From: Pedobacter cryoconitis
GTDB taxonomy: Bacteria; Bacteroidota; Bacteroidia; Sphingobacteriales; Sphingobacteriaceae
Length of the DNA: 64,000 nucleotides
Direction of reading: 5' to 3'
Assembly (NCBI GenBank): GCA_019352875.1
Contig: JAAAFW010000004.1
Span: 62,001-126,000, forward strand
Under the pieces are notes generated by a model, which saw only the letters and a list, made by a program, of their open reading frames with translations, was not told the DNA's origin and ran no database searches. Every line of letters starts with the position of its first letter. The first letter of the stretch is position 1. A program made the translations under genes and the position numbers. This document shows, piece after piece, positions 1 through 7,957 of the stretch.

Positions 1-1
1 C

Positions 2-1423
2 ACTATTAAAAACTACAAAACCAATATTCCAAGGCCGGACAGTGTGTATAGTGGAGAGAGTATGGTGATGGCAGCTGGGGCGGAGAACCGTGACGCTGCA
101 TACTGGGCGAATAATAGACTTGAACCTATTGGCGAAGACAAACTTAAGATATACGGTAATATCGATACCCTGGGTCAGATGAAATCATTTAAGCGAATGA
201 TGGACCTGGTAACCTTTTTTTTTATAGGATATAAAAATCTGGGCCCGGTCGAAATAGGACCATTGTATTCATTTTATACCTTTAATAATCTGGAAGGTTT
301 CCGGCTAAGATTCGGAGGAAGAACAACTACAGACTTCAGTACTCGTTTTTACTTTGATACCTATGCGGCTTATGGTTTCAAGGACGAAAAATGGAAATAT
401 TTCTTTAGTGGTGCTTACTCATTTAATAATAAATCTATCTATAAATTCCCACAGAGTTTTGTTCGCGCAAGTTTTCGCAGGGATATGAGTATACCGGGAG
501 AGGAGGCCGTTAATGGTATCCCCGAAGATAACCTGGCGTCTTCGTTCAGAAGAGGTGTAAACGATAAGTTTCTGTATAATGATTTTTATAAAGTAGAATA
601 TCAGCAGGAATATCTGAATCACTTCTCATTTAATGTTGGCTTTAGAAAATGGACACAGAGTCCGGCAGGAAATCTGCTCTTTGCAAGACAGACTGATTTA
701 GGGACACAAAATTTAGCCCAACTAACTAGTACAGAATTTAATCTGAGACTTCGGTATGCACCTTTCGAAAAGTTTTATCAGGGGAAAGTATTCAGAGAGC
801 GGATTATTGAAAAATATCCTGTGTTTGAGTTGGATTATGCTGCAGGTGTAAAAGGATTATTTGGCGGTGAAAATGCCTATCATAATTTAACAGCAAGCAT
901 CGATAAACGTTTTTATCTGGGGCAATTTGGACGTTCTGATGTCAGGCTGGAAGGAAATTATCTGTTCGGTCAGGTACCATTTCCACTGCTTCGTATTCAC
1001 AAAGCTAACCAATCTTATTCCTATCAGGTTTATGCCTATAATCTTATGAATTTCCTGGAATTTGTGAGTGATCATTATGTAAGTCTCAACGTCGATCATA
1101 ATTTCAATGGATTGATTTTAAACAGAATACCATTGTTACGAAGTTTGAAATTAAGAGAGTATGTTACATTTAAAGGGTTGTACGGAGGCTTAAGGAATGA
1201 AAATGATCCGCTCATGAACTCATCTTTGTTACAATTTCCTGTAAATGAAGATGGTATAGCTACCACATATCACCTGGGGAACAGGCCATATATGGAGGCT
1301 AGTGCCGGACTGGGTAATATTTTTAAAGTTCTACGTTTTGATATTGTCAGAAGGTTTAATTATCTGAACCATCCTGATGTATCTAAATGGGGCTTAAGAG
1401 CAAAAGTACAGTTCGAGTTCTAA
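2..1423 (+). CDS. DUF5686-type outer-membrane barrel protein (5' end outside window)
   Basis: The frame is open from base 2, so the N-terminus lies upstream; about 473 residues are visible. The pattern is typical of an outer-membrane beta-barrel: alternating aromatic and polar strands, Gly/Asn-rich turns and a terminal Phe (ends QFEF), the usual BAM signal. The stretch from FRKWTQSP to the YYKG/YGGLRNENDP-like segments matches my memory of DUF5686 proteins, which in full carry a carboxypeptidase-regulatory-like N-terminal domain before the barrel. Molecular role is not established; a periplasm-to-surface structural or transport role is inference. Its stop codon abuts the stop of the convergent Omp85-like gene with no base between, so there is no room for an intergenic terminator. 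Confidence 0.75.
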   Translation, partial: TIKNYKTNIPRPDSVYSGESMVMAAGAENRDAAYWANNRLEPIGEDKLKIYGNIDTLGQMKSFKRMMDLVTFFFIGYKNLGPVEIGPLYSFYTFNNLEGFRLRFGGRTTTDFSTRFYFDTYAAYGFKDEKWKYFFSGAYSFNNKSIYKFPQSFVRASFRRDMSIPGEEAVNGIPEDNLASSFRRGVNDKFLYNDFYKVEYQQEYLNHFSFNVGFRKWTQSPAGNLLFARQTDLGTQNLAQLTSTEFNLRLRYAPFEKFYQGKVFRERIIEKYPVFELDYAAGVKGLFGGENAYHNLTASIDKRFYLGQFGRSDVRLEGNYLFGQVPFPLLRIHKANQSYSYQVYAYNLMNFLEFVSDHYVSLNVDHNFNGLILNRIPLLRSLKLREYVTFKGLYGGLRNENDPLMNSSLLQFPVNEDGIATTYHLGNRPYMEASAGLGNIFKVLRFDIVRRFNYLNHPDVSKWGLRAKVQFEF

Positions 1424-2650
1424 TCAAAAGACCTCATTCAGACCTACAAAAACCCCTCTTGAGCCATTCTTCCCAATGCCGTAGTCAATGCAGAGATTGG
1501 AACGGCTTTGCTTATTAAAGAGGATGCGTAAACCAGCACCTGTTCCGGGTTCCCAATATTGAAATAGCTTAGTTCTTTGCTGATTGCTGGCAGTTTGTAA
1601 ATTGAAAAAGGCGACGCCACTAAATAGTTTATTGGCAGAGATTGGAAAGCGGTATTCCAGTTCGTTATAAAAAAAAGAGGGTCCTTTAAACCTGGCGATA
1701 GTATAGCCTCGTCCGGTTCTCTGCTCAGTATCACTGCCGGTTCCCGGTAACTCCAGATAAGGCAATTGACCCCGAAGTAAATATGAACCCCAGATCCAGT
1801 AGGCGAGTATGTGTTCAGGATTTCGTTTCGACAGGCTCCAGTATTTTCTCAGTTCCGTTTTCAGCTGCATTGCAGACTTCTGACTTCCCATCCAGTGTGT
1901 ATTTGTTCTTAGAATTACATCAACATATAATCCTTTGTATGGCCGGTAAGGCTGATCTCTTGAGTTGTATTGCATATTTAATAATATACCACCTGCAATA
2001 TTCTCATTGGCATCAAAACCATTCTGTTGACTATACATGTCATTGTATACACCAGACTGACCGGCAGCCGGGTTTTCCTGCGTAATCTTTTTATAGTAGT
2101 TAAAGGTCACACCCGCGCCGGCATAAAAATTATCAAGGATACTTTTATAAACCATTTCACTAAGTTTTAAAAAAGTATATCTGAGGGGAAGGGTAACCGG
2201 GTTTTTCTGGCCGGTTCCGATTCCATCATCCTGTATAACTGTTTTGCCAAGGTTCCAGCTGCCTACCAGATTATACTGGTTCCTGGCTGTATAAATATTA
2301 TGACTTAATTGAATAAGAGCCAGTTCATTGGTTGAAAGCACTCCATAAGCGTCGAATATGGAAAGTGATGTGCTTTCTGGATTCCCCAGGTATTCACTTC
2401 CCGAAATGTCGGCACCGAATTCAAAACCCGTACTGGGCGTATAGCCAACAGACGGTAGAATAGCGAAGCTTCCCTTGTTGGTGACCACGGGTGCTGGTGT
2501 TTTTTTCTTTAAAATTAGCTTTCTGAAGACGTCAACTGCATCTACTGCCACCGTATCCTGAGCAACAGCTTGCAGACCGGTTAGCAGTATAACGCCCACA
2601 AATATTGCGGTCCGGGACAGGTTTGTTTTAAGTATAGTTTTGGTCTTCAT
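1424..2650 (-). CDS. BamA/TamA-like (Omp85 superfamily) outer-membrane protein
   Basis: A 408-residue protein with a signal peptide (MKTKTILK..., hydrophobic core, cleavage after AVAQ), a short Lys/Pro-rich linker and a C-terminal barrel of D15/surface-antigen type ending GLNEVF with terminal Phe. At about 400 residues there is no room for a POTRA series, so it is the barrel-only form common in Bacteroidota, not BamA itself. The open frame extends to 2806, but I chose the Met at 2650: it starts the signal peptide, and a TATTTTTG -7 box lies nine bases upstream (complement 2660..2667), inside the longer frame. It is convergent with and directly abutting the DUF5686 gene. Substrate or function unknown. 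Confidence 0.75.
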   Translation of the reverse strand: MKTKTILKTNLSRTAIFVGVILLTGLQAVAQDTVAVDAVDVFRKLILKKKTPAPVVTNKGSFAILPSVGYTPSTGFEFGADISGSEYLGNPESTSLSIFDAYGVLSTNELALIQLSHNIYTARNQYNLVGSWNLGKTVIQDDGIGTGQKNPVTLPLRYTFLKLSEMVYKSILDNFYAGAGVTFNYYKKITQENPAAGQSGVYNDMYSQQNGFDANENIAGGILLNMQYNSRDQPYRPYKGLYVDVILRTNTHWMGSQKSAMQLKTELRKYWSLSKRNPEHILAYWIWGSYLLRGQLPYLELPGTGSDTEQRTGRGYTIARFKGPSFFYNELEYRFPISANKLFSGVAFFNLQTASNQQRTKLFQYWEPGTGAGLRILFNKQSRSNLCIDYGIGKNGSRGVFVGLNEVF

Positions 2651-3063
2651 GCACGTATTCAAAAATAAAAATACACTTATATCTCTTATCTGTACAAACC
2701 GGTAGAAATAAATTTTGTTATGCTCATCATAAGGCTGTACGAGATCCCGTGGCATATTTTTTTTAATTACAATCTGTGCCAATTGTAAAATTAATGGGAG
2801 GTTCAAATAGATTAAAATGAGATAAGTGTGTCATAAGTGGTTTGTTTGCAGTGATATTCGAGTGCTTTTAATGCATTTACATATAATTAATATGTTTTGA
2901 GGGCTCACAATGAAATATATAAATGTTCATTTACTTCAAAAGGACACGGAAATTGATTAAAATTGCGTCTATACCGGGAGAAACCCTTAAAATTGTTAAA
3001 ATTTCCCTGTCCAGGTATAGTTTTTAATGGGTTCAGGCCTGTCCGGAAGAACAAATAGTAATT
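2651..3063. other. 413-base divergent intergenic region
   Basis: AT-rich region between two divergent genes. It carries the -7 box of the leftward gene. Nearer the rightward gene is a long imperfect inverted repeat, CTATACC (about 2971) pairing with GGTATAG (about 3016), enclosing two copies of TTAAAATTG or a close variant. No RNA gene or convincing small ORF was seen. The repeat could be regulatory for the solute-binding-like gene, but this is only a suggestion. Confidence 0.4.
2660..2667 (-). promoter_or_regulatory. Bacteroidota -7 promoter box for the Omp85-like gene
   Basis: Reads TATTTTTG on the minus strand, an exact TAnnTTTG, nine bases before the ATG at 2650. No well-spaced -33 TTTG is present. 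Confidence 0.5.
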
Positions 3064-3747
3064 ATGAAACAAATATTGAAGATTGGTGTAGATTCAGCAG
3101 CGCCTTTTCCATTGCACAGTGATTATAACTCTACGACATTTGAAGGGTTTGAGGTAGACATGCTGCAGGCAATAGGTAAAGTACTTAATCTTGAATTTCA
3201 ATATGAAGTATCATTATGGTCTAATATTCTGGAGAAGCTCTATAAAGGCGAACTCGATATAATTTGTTCTGCGGTTACCATGACCAGTTCCAGACAGATG
3301 ATTCTGGAATTCAGTACACCCTATCTTGAATTTAAACTTTGTGCGGTTGTCAATAAAGGTGACACACACGGCGAAGACCAAACTTTTAAAGACAAAAGAA
3401 TTGGTATCCGTATTGCTACAGAAGCAGAGAAATATGTGATGTCTAAATTTCCTTCTAATACAACAGTTCATGCTGAAACAAACAAAGAATTGTATGAAAA
3501 ATTGCTGGACAGAAAAATAGATGTTTTAATCGATGATTCTCCAATTGCAGGAGGTTTTCTTGGGAAATATGATAGTCTTGAAATAGGTCATTTTATTCCG
3601 AATTCAGATTCCAAATATGCAATAGCCATGAAAAAAGGAGATATTGAACTTAAAGAAAGAATCAACGAAACATTAGAGCTGCTCCATGAGAACGGGACTT
3701 ACGATGCCATTTATGAAAAATGGTTCAGCCATATCCGGTTGTCCTGA
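3064..3747 (+). CDS. Family-3 solute-binding-like protein lacking a signal peptide
   Basis: A 227-residue protein of the SBP_bac_3 fold (amino-acid-type periplasmic binding proteins). It shows the opening ILKIGVD, the signature-like GFEVDMLQAIGKVL at about residues 29-42, a YLEF hinge region and the closing NGTYDAIYEKWF motif. The mature-domain length is complete, but the protein starts at the first strand with no hydrophobic signal peptide or lipobox, and no ABC permease or ATPase gene is nearby. It may therefore be cytoplasmic, perhaps an amino-acid sensor, or exported by another route. Alternative starts upstream do not add a signal sequence. Fold assignment is solid; ligand and location are open. 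Confidence 0.8.
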   Translation: MKQILKIGVDSAAPFPLHSDYNSTTFEGFEVDMLQAIGKVLNLEFQYEVSLWSNILEKLYKGELDIICSAVTMTSSRQMILEFSTPYLEFKLCAVVNKGDTHGEDQTFKDKRIGIRIATEAEKYVMSKFPSNTTVHAETNKELYEKLLDRKIDVLIDDSPIAGGFLGKYDSLEIGHFIPNSDSKYAIAMKKGDIELKERINETLELLHENGTYDAIYEKWFSHIRLS

Positions 3748-3767
3748 TAACCTATAAATCTTAAGCT

Positions 3768-3896
3768 TTGCACAAGAAAAAGAAAGATAAAGACAAAAAA
3801 AGCGACAAATCTGACGCTAAGTCTAAGAAGAAAAAGAAAGAGTGCTGCGAAAAATATAAACAAGGAAAACGGTGTAAAAACTGTCCTCTAGGGTAG
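3768..3896 (+). CDS. Lysine-rich mini-protein with C-terminal CC-x8-C-x2-C motif
   Basis: A 42-codon frame starting at TTG, with an in-frame stop two codons upstream, so no other start is possible. Residues 3-25 are nearly all Lys, Asp and Ser; residues 26-42 read CCEKYKQGKRCKNCPLG, with four cysteines (26, 27, 36, 39) arranged like a small metal site. The transition from polybasic tail to Cys motif, plus my recollection of similar short Lys/Cys proteins in Sphingobacteria, argues for a real gene. It lies 20 bases after the solute-binding-like gene and could be cotranscribed. Nucleic-acid or metal binding is inference. No clear ribosome binding site is visible. Confidence 0.5.
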   Translation: MHKKKKDKDKKSDKSDAKSKKKKKECCEKYKQGKRCKNCPLG

Positions 3897-3954
3897 GTTG
3901 TGTAAAACAAAAAGCCATTCTAATTGCTTTTCATGTAGTATATAATTAAATAAC

Positions 3955-4737
3955 ATGGAAAAAATAATTCAAGTACTCTTCGATACTGAAGCATCCGCAT
4001 TCAGCGGACTTAAAGCTATACAGAATTTAGCGGCCAATCAGGATATTTCTCTCGGAGAATCATATGTCCTGAGTAAAAATGAAGCCGGTCAGGTAAATAT
4101 CCGTTCAGCAAAAGATGAATCTGCAGGTTACAGTACAATTGGTGGGGGAATAGTGGGTGGTTTGATAGGTCTGCTTGCCGGTCCTCTGGGTTTGCTCGTT
4201 GGGATTGGTGCTGGTATGATTGCTGGATCCGCGGGTGATACTTTGCGCGCAGAGCAAGTGTCCGACTACCTGGATGACGTCTCTATTAATATCCCTCCAG
4301 GAAAAGCGCTATTGGTTGCCCATGTTTGGGAAGATTGGGAAATACCGGTTAATACAGTTTTAGAGCCGTTCAGTGGCCAGATACATCGTTTGGATATTCA
4401 GGAAGATGTATTTGTACCTGCAGAAAAACAACTTAATCAGCTTAGTGACCAGATTTCCAAGGCTGAGGCCGCGTATCTTGCTGCGGATGATTCGGGCAAG
4501 TCGGCATTGAACCAGGAATTGCTTGATTTAAAGATCAAACGTGAAAAATATAAAGAACAGCTTCAGGGAACATCAGGCCACCAGGAAGCGCAGTATAATG
4601 AATGGTTGAAAACCGAACGGAAATCAAAAGACGAAACAAATTATACATCTGAAACCTGGGAAGAGAAGCAAGGACGTTTAAGTGCAAGACTAAACGCACA
4701 GCAAAATAAATTAAATGAAATTTTGAAGAACAGATAA
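3955..4737 (+). CDS. DUF1269-like protein with coiled-coil C-terminus
   Basis: A 260-residue protein. Residues 1-50 form an alpha/beta start (IIQVLFDTEASAFSGLKAIQNL) typical of DUF1269 / general-stress-protein-17M-like proteins. Residues about 62-92 are a Gly-rich hydrophobic hairpin (GGGIVGGLIGLLAGPLGLLVG) that probably inserts in a membrane. Residues about 105-140 continue the ferredoxin-like domain. From about residue 155 the protein is a charged helical coiled coil with Gln/Lys/Glu heptads. Family members are usually near 160-170 residues, so the C-terminal 100 residues are an addition. Role unknown; a membrane-associated stress protein is the usual guess. Confidence 0.65.
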   Translation: MEKIIQVLFDTEASAFSGLKAIQNLAANQDISLGESYVLSKNEAGQVNIRSAKDESAGYSTIGGGIVGGLIGLLAGPLGLLVGIGAGMIAGSAGDTLRAEQVSDYLDDVSINIPPGKALLVAHVWEDWEIPVNTVLEPFSGQIHRLDIQEDVFVPAEKQLNQLSDQISKAEAAYLAADDSGKSALNQELLDLKIKREKYKEQLQGTSGHQEAQYNEWLKTERKSKDETNYTSETWEEKQGRLSARLNAQQNKLNEILKNR

Positions 4738-4831
4738 CAAGCTGTAAACAAATATGATTTAACCTGGTTTAGGGCATATTCAAAAGCTTAAAAATGATAT
4801 ATTAGCTGACCAAATAATATTTAAGCCAAAT

Positions 4832-6091
4832 ATGTCAGTTAAATCCAAGCCATTTACTCTTCATGAGGACTGGGCAGTTGTAATTCTCGGTGCCCTGGTT
4901 ATTGTTCTTTCTTTATTTTTTTATATAGTTCCTGTACCTCTGTTTAAATGGAGTAATACGACTGAACTGATGTCAGTAGTATTAACAGCGGGAAATCTTA
5001 AGATTATTCTTATTCAATTTGTCTTTGTCTGCCTTATAGGCATTGCGGGGGCACAGATTACGGGGAAGTCGGTGCGAAATTTCGTTGCTGGTTTCCCTTT
5101 TGTATACCTGCTCACTATGATTGCGCTGCTCATCGCGGGTAATTCGACAATGCGGTCTCTTAATCTTGAAGCAGTAATTTTTAGTTTGGTTATCGGGCTG
5201 ATCATTGGTAATTTTTTTAAACTACCACAATGGTTCAGAGATATGTTGTCTACAGAGCTTTTTGTTAAGATAGGTTTGGTCTTGTTGGGGACTACAATTA
5301 TATTTTCCGATATTCTTAAAGCAGGTGCTTTAGGTCTCATTCAAGCCTTGGTTGTTGTACTTTCAGTATGGTATTTTGCTTTTTGGCTATGCAGGAGGTT
5401 TAAAATAGATGATGATCTGACTATGATGATATCTTCAGCGGTATCAATCTGTGGTGTTTCTGCAGCTATAGCGACATCAGGAGCAATAAAAGGCGATCCG
5501 AAAAAATTATCCTATGTAATTTCGATGGTGCTCATTACGGCAATTCCGATGATGATCTTTATGCCATACATTGCGAATTATTTTAACTTTCCTCAAGAAG
5601 TTACCGGAGCATGGCTTGGCGGTAGTATCGATACTACTGGTGCTGTTGTTGCTTCGGGAAGTCTTGTAGGAGAAGAGGCTCTTAAAATCAGTACCATTGT
5701 CAAGTTTTCTCAAAATGTATTGCTGGGGATCGCCGCCTTTGCTATCAGTATTTACTGGTCTTACCGTAAAACGGAGAAAGGTGCTGATGCAGTAGAAAAA
5801 CCTACATTGAAAGTAATATGGGATAGATTTCCGAAATTTGTACTTGCCTTTGTGGCTGCCTCCTTATTGTTTTCCTTTGCAATCTCTGCTGAAACTGCTG
5901 CGGGAGTTAAAGACAGTTTGAAAAATATGCAGAATGCCTGGTTTACTCTTGCTTTTACGAGTATCGGTTTGGAAACAAATTTTAAAGACTTATTTAAAAA
6001 TGAGAATAAAAAACCGTTATATGCTTTTCTGTTGGCTCAGCTTTTTAATATCATTATTACACTCATCATCGCCTTTATCTTATTTAATTAG
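4832..6091 (+). CDS. yeiH: YeiH-family putative sulfate exporter (UPF0324)
   Basis: A 419-residue integral membrane protein with about 10-11 hydrophobic segments. The family core is clear: SAVSICGVSAAIATSGAI at about residues 211-228, then GAWLGGSIDTTGAVVASG and the VKFSQNVLLG segment. These are the hallmark loops of the YeiH/YadS (PSE) family, proposed to export sulfate or related anions. Substrate is not shown by sequence. It stands alone, 94 bases after the DUF1269-like gene and 37 before the DUF6965 gene; the latter has its own promoter box, so the two need not be cotranscribed. Confidence 0.85.
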   Translation: MSVKSKPFTLHEDWAVVILGALVIVLSLFFYIVPVPLFKWSNTTELMSVVLTAGNLKIILIQFVFVCLIGIAGAQITGKSVRNFVAGFPFVYLLTMIALLIAGNSTMRSLNLEAVIFSLVIGLIIGNFFKLPQWFRDMLSTELFVKIGLVLLGTTIIFSDILKAGALGLIQALVVVLSVWYFAFWLCRRFKIDDDLTMMISSAVSICGVSAAIATSGAIKGDPKKLSYVISMVLITAIPMMIFMPYIANYFNFPQEVTGAWLGGSIDTTGAVVASGSLVGEEALKISTIVKFSQNVLLGIAAFAISIYWSYRKTEKGADAVEKPTLKVIWDRFPKFVLAFVAASLLFSFAISAETAAGVKDSLKNMQNAWFTLAFTSIGLETNFKDLFKNENKKPLYAFLLAQLFNIIITLIIAFILFN

Positions 6092-6116
6092 CTTACCCGC
6101 TATTCAAAAAATAGGT

Positions 6117-6124
6117 TAAATTTG
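6117..6124 (+). promoter_or_regulatory. -7 box TAAATTTG, near-leaderless
   Basis: Exact TAnnTTTG match ending only four bases before the ATG at 6129, implying a transcript that begins at or within a few bases of the start codon. No obvious -33 element. Confidence 0.45.
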
Positions 6125-6128
6125 CAGC

Positions 6129-6347
6129 ATGACTATAGAAGAACTGGAAGCATATTTTAATGGTATTGAATTACCTGCTCAAATAGACCTTGAAGCGGGA
6201 GTTGCTATTGCTGATCTACCACTTTTTTTGGAATCGCATCTTAGTTACGTGAAGAATAGTGGCGGATTAAAATCTGCAGATGTATTCGTGAAAAGGCTGC
6301 ATCAATTACATGATCGCCTGGAACAAATGAATCAACAGAAGGTATAG
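6129..6347 (+). CDS. DUF6965-like small protein
   Basis: A 72-residue soluble protein, MTIEELEAYFNGIELP... with the segment IADLPLFLESHLSYV and a C-terminal helix RLHQLHDRLEQM. The pattern matches small Bacteroidota proteins grouped as DUF6965, which I recall with a similar PLFVESHL core. No function is known for the family. It ends 19 bases before the stop of the convergent Crp/Fnr-type regulator, with no strong terminator between them. Confidence 0.65.
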   Translation: MTIEELEAYFNGIELPAQIDLEAGVAIADLPLFLESHLSYVKNSGGLKSADVFVKRLHQLHDRLEQMNQQKV

Positions 6348-6366
6348 GTAAAACGCAAGTGTCGGT

Positions 6367-6972
6367 TCAGACGCTGTCCTCCGGATTATTTTTGCTTCGG
6401 AGGTTTGTTTTTGCTCTGATTCTGTTTAGAGTTTTTCTCGATATTCCCAGAAATGCCGCAATATTATCGACAGGTACGTTTCTTAGCACATGTGCCGAAT
6501 TCCTGGCTAATATTACATAGTTTTCAAGTGCAGAATTGGCGCTGAACTGATAGACCCGCTGTTCCTGGAAAATTTCATAGTCTAGTATAATACGTTGTAT
6601 ATAATTATGTATTTCGGGGAAATCGGCCGAAAGAAGCTTTAGATCTTCATATATTATATACTTAAGAATCGAAGAATTAACGGCCTGGATATATTCCATT
6701 GCGGGTTTCTGAAGGAAAAAAGATTCCGCAGACAAGATTAATTCTGTTTCATTCCAGAACCGGTAAGGGACTTTTCTGTCTTCCTTCCATTTGTATCCCA
6801 TCATATATCCTTTTTCAAGAAACCATATTCGGTCTGCCGGAGCTCCGGCCTGTTGCAGGAAATGACGTTTTTTGATATGTTCAGTTTTGATTATTTCAAT
6901 TAATCTTAGTCGCAGACTGGCATTGACGGGATTCAGGGAAGTGAGAAAATCTATCAGCTCAAGATTATTCAT
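6367..6972 (-). CDS. Crp/Fnr-family transcriptional regulator
   Basis: A 201-residue protein. Residues about 10-115 form a cyclic-nucleotide-binding-like beta-roll (RHFLQQAGAPADRIWFLEKGYMMGY). A dimerisation helix follows (IQRIILDYEIFQEQRV), then a winged HTH with recognition helix VDNIAAFLGISRKTLNRIRAK at about 166-187. The phosphate-binding-cassette residues needed for cAMP are not evident, as usual for Bacteroidota members of this type, so the effector is unknown. No Fnr-type Cys cluster. The last residues are Asn/Glu/Asp-rich. Target genes cannot be deduced; it stands alone. Confidence 0.85.
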   Translation of the reverse strand: MNNLELIDFLTSLNPVNASLRLRLIEIIKTEHIKKRHFLQQAGAPADRIWFLEKGYMMGYKWKEDRKVPYRFWNETELILSAESFFLQKPAMEYIQAVNSSILKYIIYEDLKLLSADFPEIHNYIQRIILDYEIFQEQRVYQFSANSALENYVILARNSAHVLRNVPVDNIAAFLGISRKTLNRIRAKTNLRSKNNPEDSV

Positions 6973-7211
6973 AATATAGGAGTTAGGGATCCGATTGCAA
7001 TTTTTGCTGTTAATTATTTAACTGTCAGCAATGTAGGTTAAAGTGGTTGTTAAAAATAACCGCATTTGATGCTATTTTTTAATGATTTGTAAAAATTTAA
7101 TCTGATGGGTTTCAAATTTCCTATGGTAATTGCATAATTCATGTGGGCTGCTTTAAATTGAACTTGTCTACCAACTAATTATAATAACTTCTGTAAGTAA
7201 ATAATAATCTG

Positions 7212-7219
7212 TATATTCG
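7212..7219 (+). promoter_or_regulatory. -7 box (TATATTCG) for the cold-shock gene
   Basis: A TAnnTTCG variant 22 bases before the ATG at 7242, giving a short leader unlike the long 5' leader of Escherichia coli cspA. A small hairpin (7045..7061) lies farther upstream and could belong to a longer transcript. Confidence 0.4.
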
Positions 7220-7241
7220 TGCCATATTTAATAATAATACA

Positions 7242-7433
7242 ATGCAAGAAGGAGTAGTAAAATTTTTTAATGAGACTAAAGGTTTTGGATTTATCGTACC
7301 ATCTAATGGTGACAGCGAGATCTTTGTTCATTCAACAGGCTTGTTAGCCAGCATCCGTGAAAACGATAAAGTTACTTACGATGTAGAAGAAGGCCGTAAA
7401 GGTCTTAATGCAATTAATGTTCAGTTAGTCTAA
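7242..7433 (+). CDS. Cold-shock domain protein (CspA family)
   Basis: A 63-residue single-domain cold-shock protein. Both RNA-binding motifs are present: RNP1 as KGFGFI (residues 14-19) and RNP2 as IFVHST (about 27-32), within the five-strand OB fold. It binds single-stranded RNA or DNA and typically acts as an RNA chaperone. Length is at the short end of the family (63 against about 67-70). It is monocistronic: a leader with a -7 variant box upstream and a strong intrinsic terminator 25 bases after the stop codon. Confidence 0.95.
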   Translation: MQEGVVKFFNETKGFGFIVPSNGDSEIFVHSTGLLASIRENDKVTYDVEEGRKGLNAINVQLV

Positions 7434-7457
7434 ATTTTTAATTTATATAATTGAGTG

Positions 7458-7490
7458 AGCCTTCCCGATCATCGGGAAGGCTTTTTTTTT
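7458..7490 (+). terminator. Intrinsic terminator of the cold-shock gene
   Basis: Perfect 11-bp GC-rich stem AGCCTTCCCGA / TCGGGAAGGCT with a three-base loop, followed by an uninterrupted T run. It also insulates the downstream repressor promoter. Confidence 0.92.
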
Positions 7491-7507
7491 GTTTTTTTTC
7501 TTAGGTA

Positions 7508-7537
7508 TTGTTTCGTACGAAAAGTTTCCTACCTTTG
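7508..7537 (+). promoter_or_regulatory. Promoter with embedded palindromic operator of the BlaI-type gene
   Basis: A TTG (7508..7510) stands 19 bases before an exact -7 box TACCTTTG (7530..7537), the expected Bacteroidota spacing. The spacer contains a perfect 12-bp palindrome TTTCGTACGAAA (7511..7522) and a direct repeat GTTTCGTAC / GTTTCCTAC (7510..7518, 7524..7532). The ATG is only four bases beyond the -7 box. Position and symmetry suggest an autoregulatory BlaI operator; this is inference. Confidence 0.6.
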
Positions 7538-7541
7538 GATT

Positions 7542-7937
7542 ATGAAACAGGAAAACTATACACCCTCGTCCGATATAGAGCCAACTAAATCGGAGCTTGA
7601 AATTCTTCAGGTTCTCTGGAGTGCAGGTCCATCTACTGTTCGTCAGGTAAATGATCAGCTTAACAATTTACGTCAGGTTAATTATACCTCTACATTGAAA
7701 TTAATGCAGATTATGGCTGAAAAGGGCATACTTAAGAGAGACGAAACTCAGATGAAGCATATCTATCATGTCGTTGAAGAAGAGAAAAAAACCAAAGAAA
7801 ATCTGCTGGGTAAATTCGTAGACAATTTATATGAAGGATCGTCGAGTAAATTAGTTATGCAGTTGCTAGGCAATCAGAAAACTTCTAAAGAAGAATTACA
7901 GGCTATTAAAGATATGTTGAATCAATTAGATCAATAA
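7542..7937 (+). CDS. BlaI/MecI/CopY-family repressor
   Basis: A 131-residue protein. The N-terminal winged helix runs from about residue 12 (PTKSELEILQVLWSAGPSTVRQV) through VNYTSTLKLMQIMAEKGILKRDE, the BlaI recognition region. A C-terminal dimerisation helix pair follows, with the segment LLGKFVDNLYEGSSSKLVMQLL. In the family this repressor is cleaved after activation of the membrane protease encoded next door. I placed the start at the ATG at 7542, not at the frame opening at 7455, because the promoter and terminator lie in between and the family begins here. The partner M56 gene follows by 20 bases. Confidence 0.92.
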   Translation: MKQENYTPSSDIEPTKSELEILQVLWSAGPSTVRQVNDQLNNLRQVNYTSTLKLMQIMAEKGILKRDETQMKHIYHVVEEEKKTKENLLGKFVDNLYEGSSSKLVMQLLGNQKTSKEELQAIKDMLNQLDQ

Positions 7938-7957
7938 ACCATTTTGAACCACAAACT

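Noticed and set aside
2971..3022. Long imperfect repeat upstream of the solute-binding-like gene as a riboswitch
   Set aside because: Seven-bp closing stem only; no conserved riboswitch core recognisable. It is noted as possible regulatory sequence instead.
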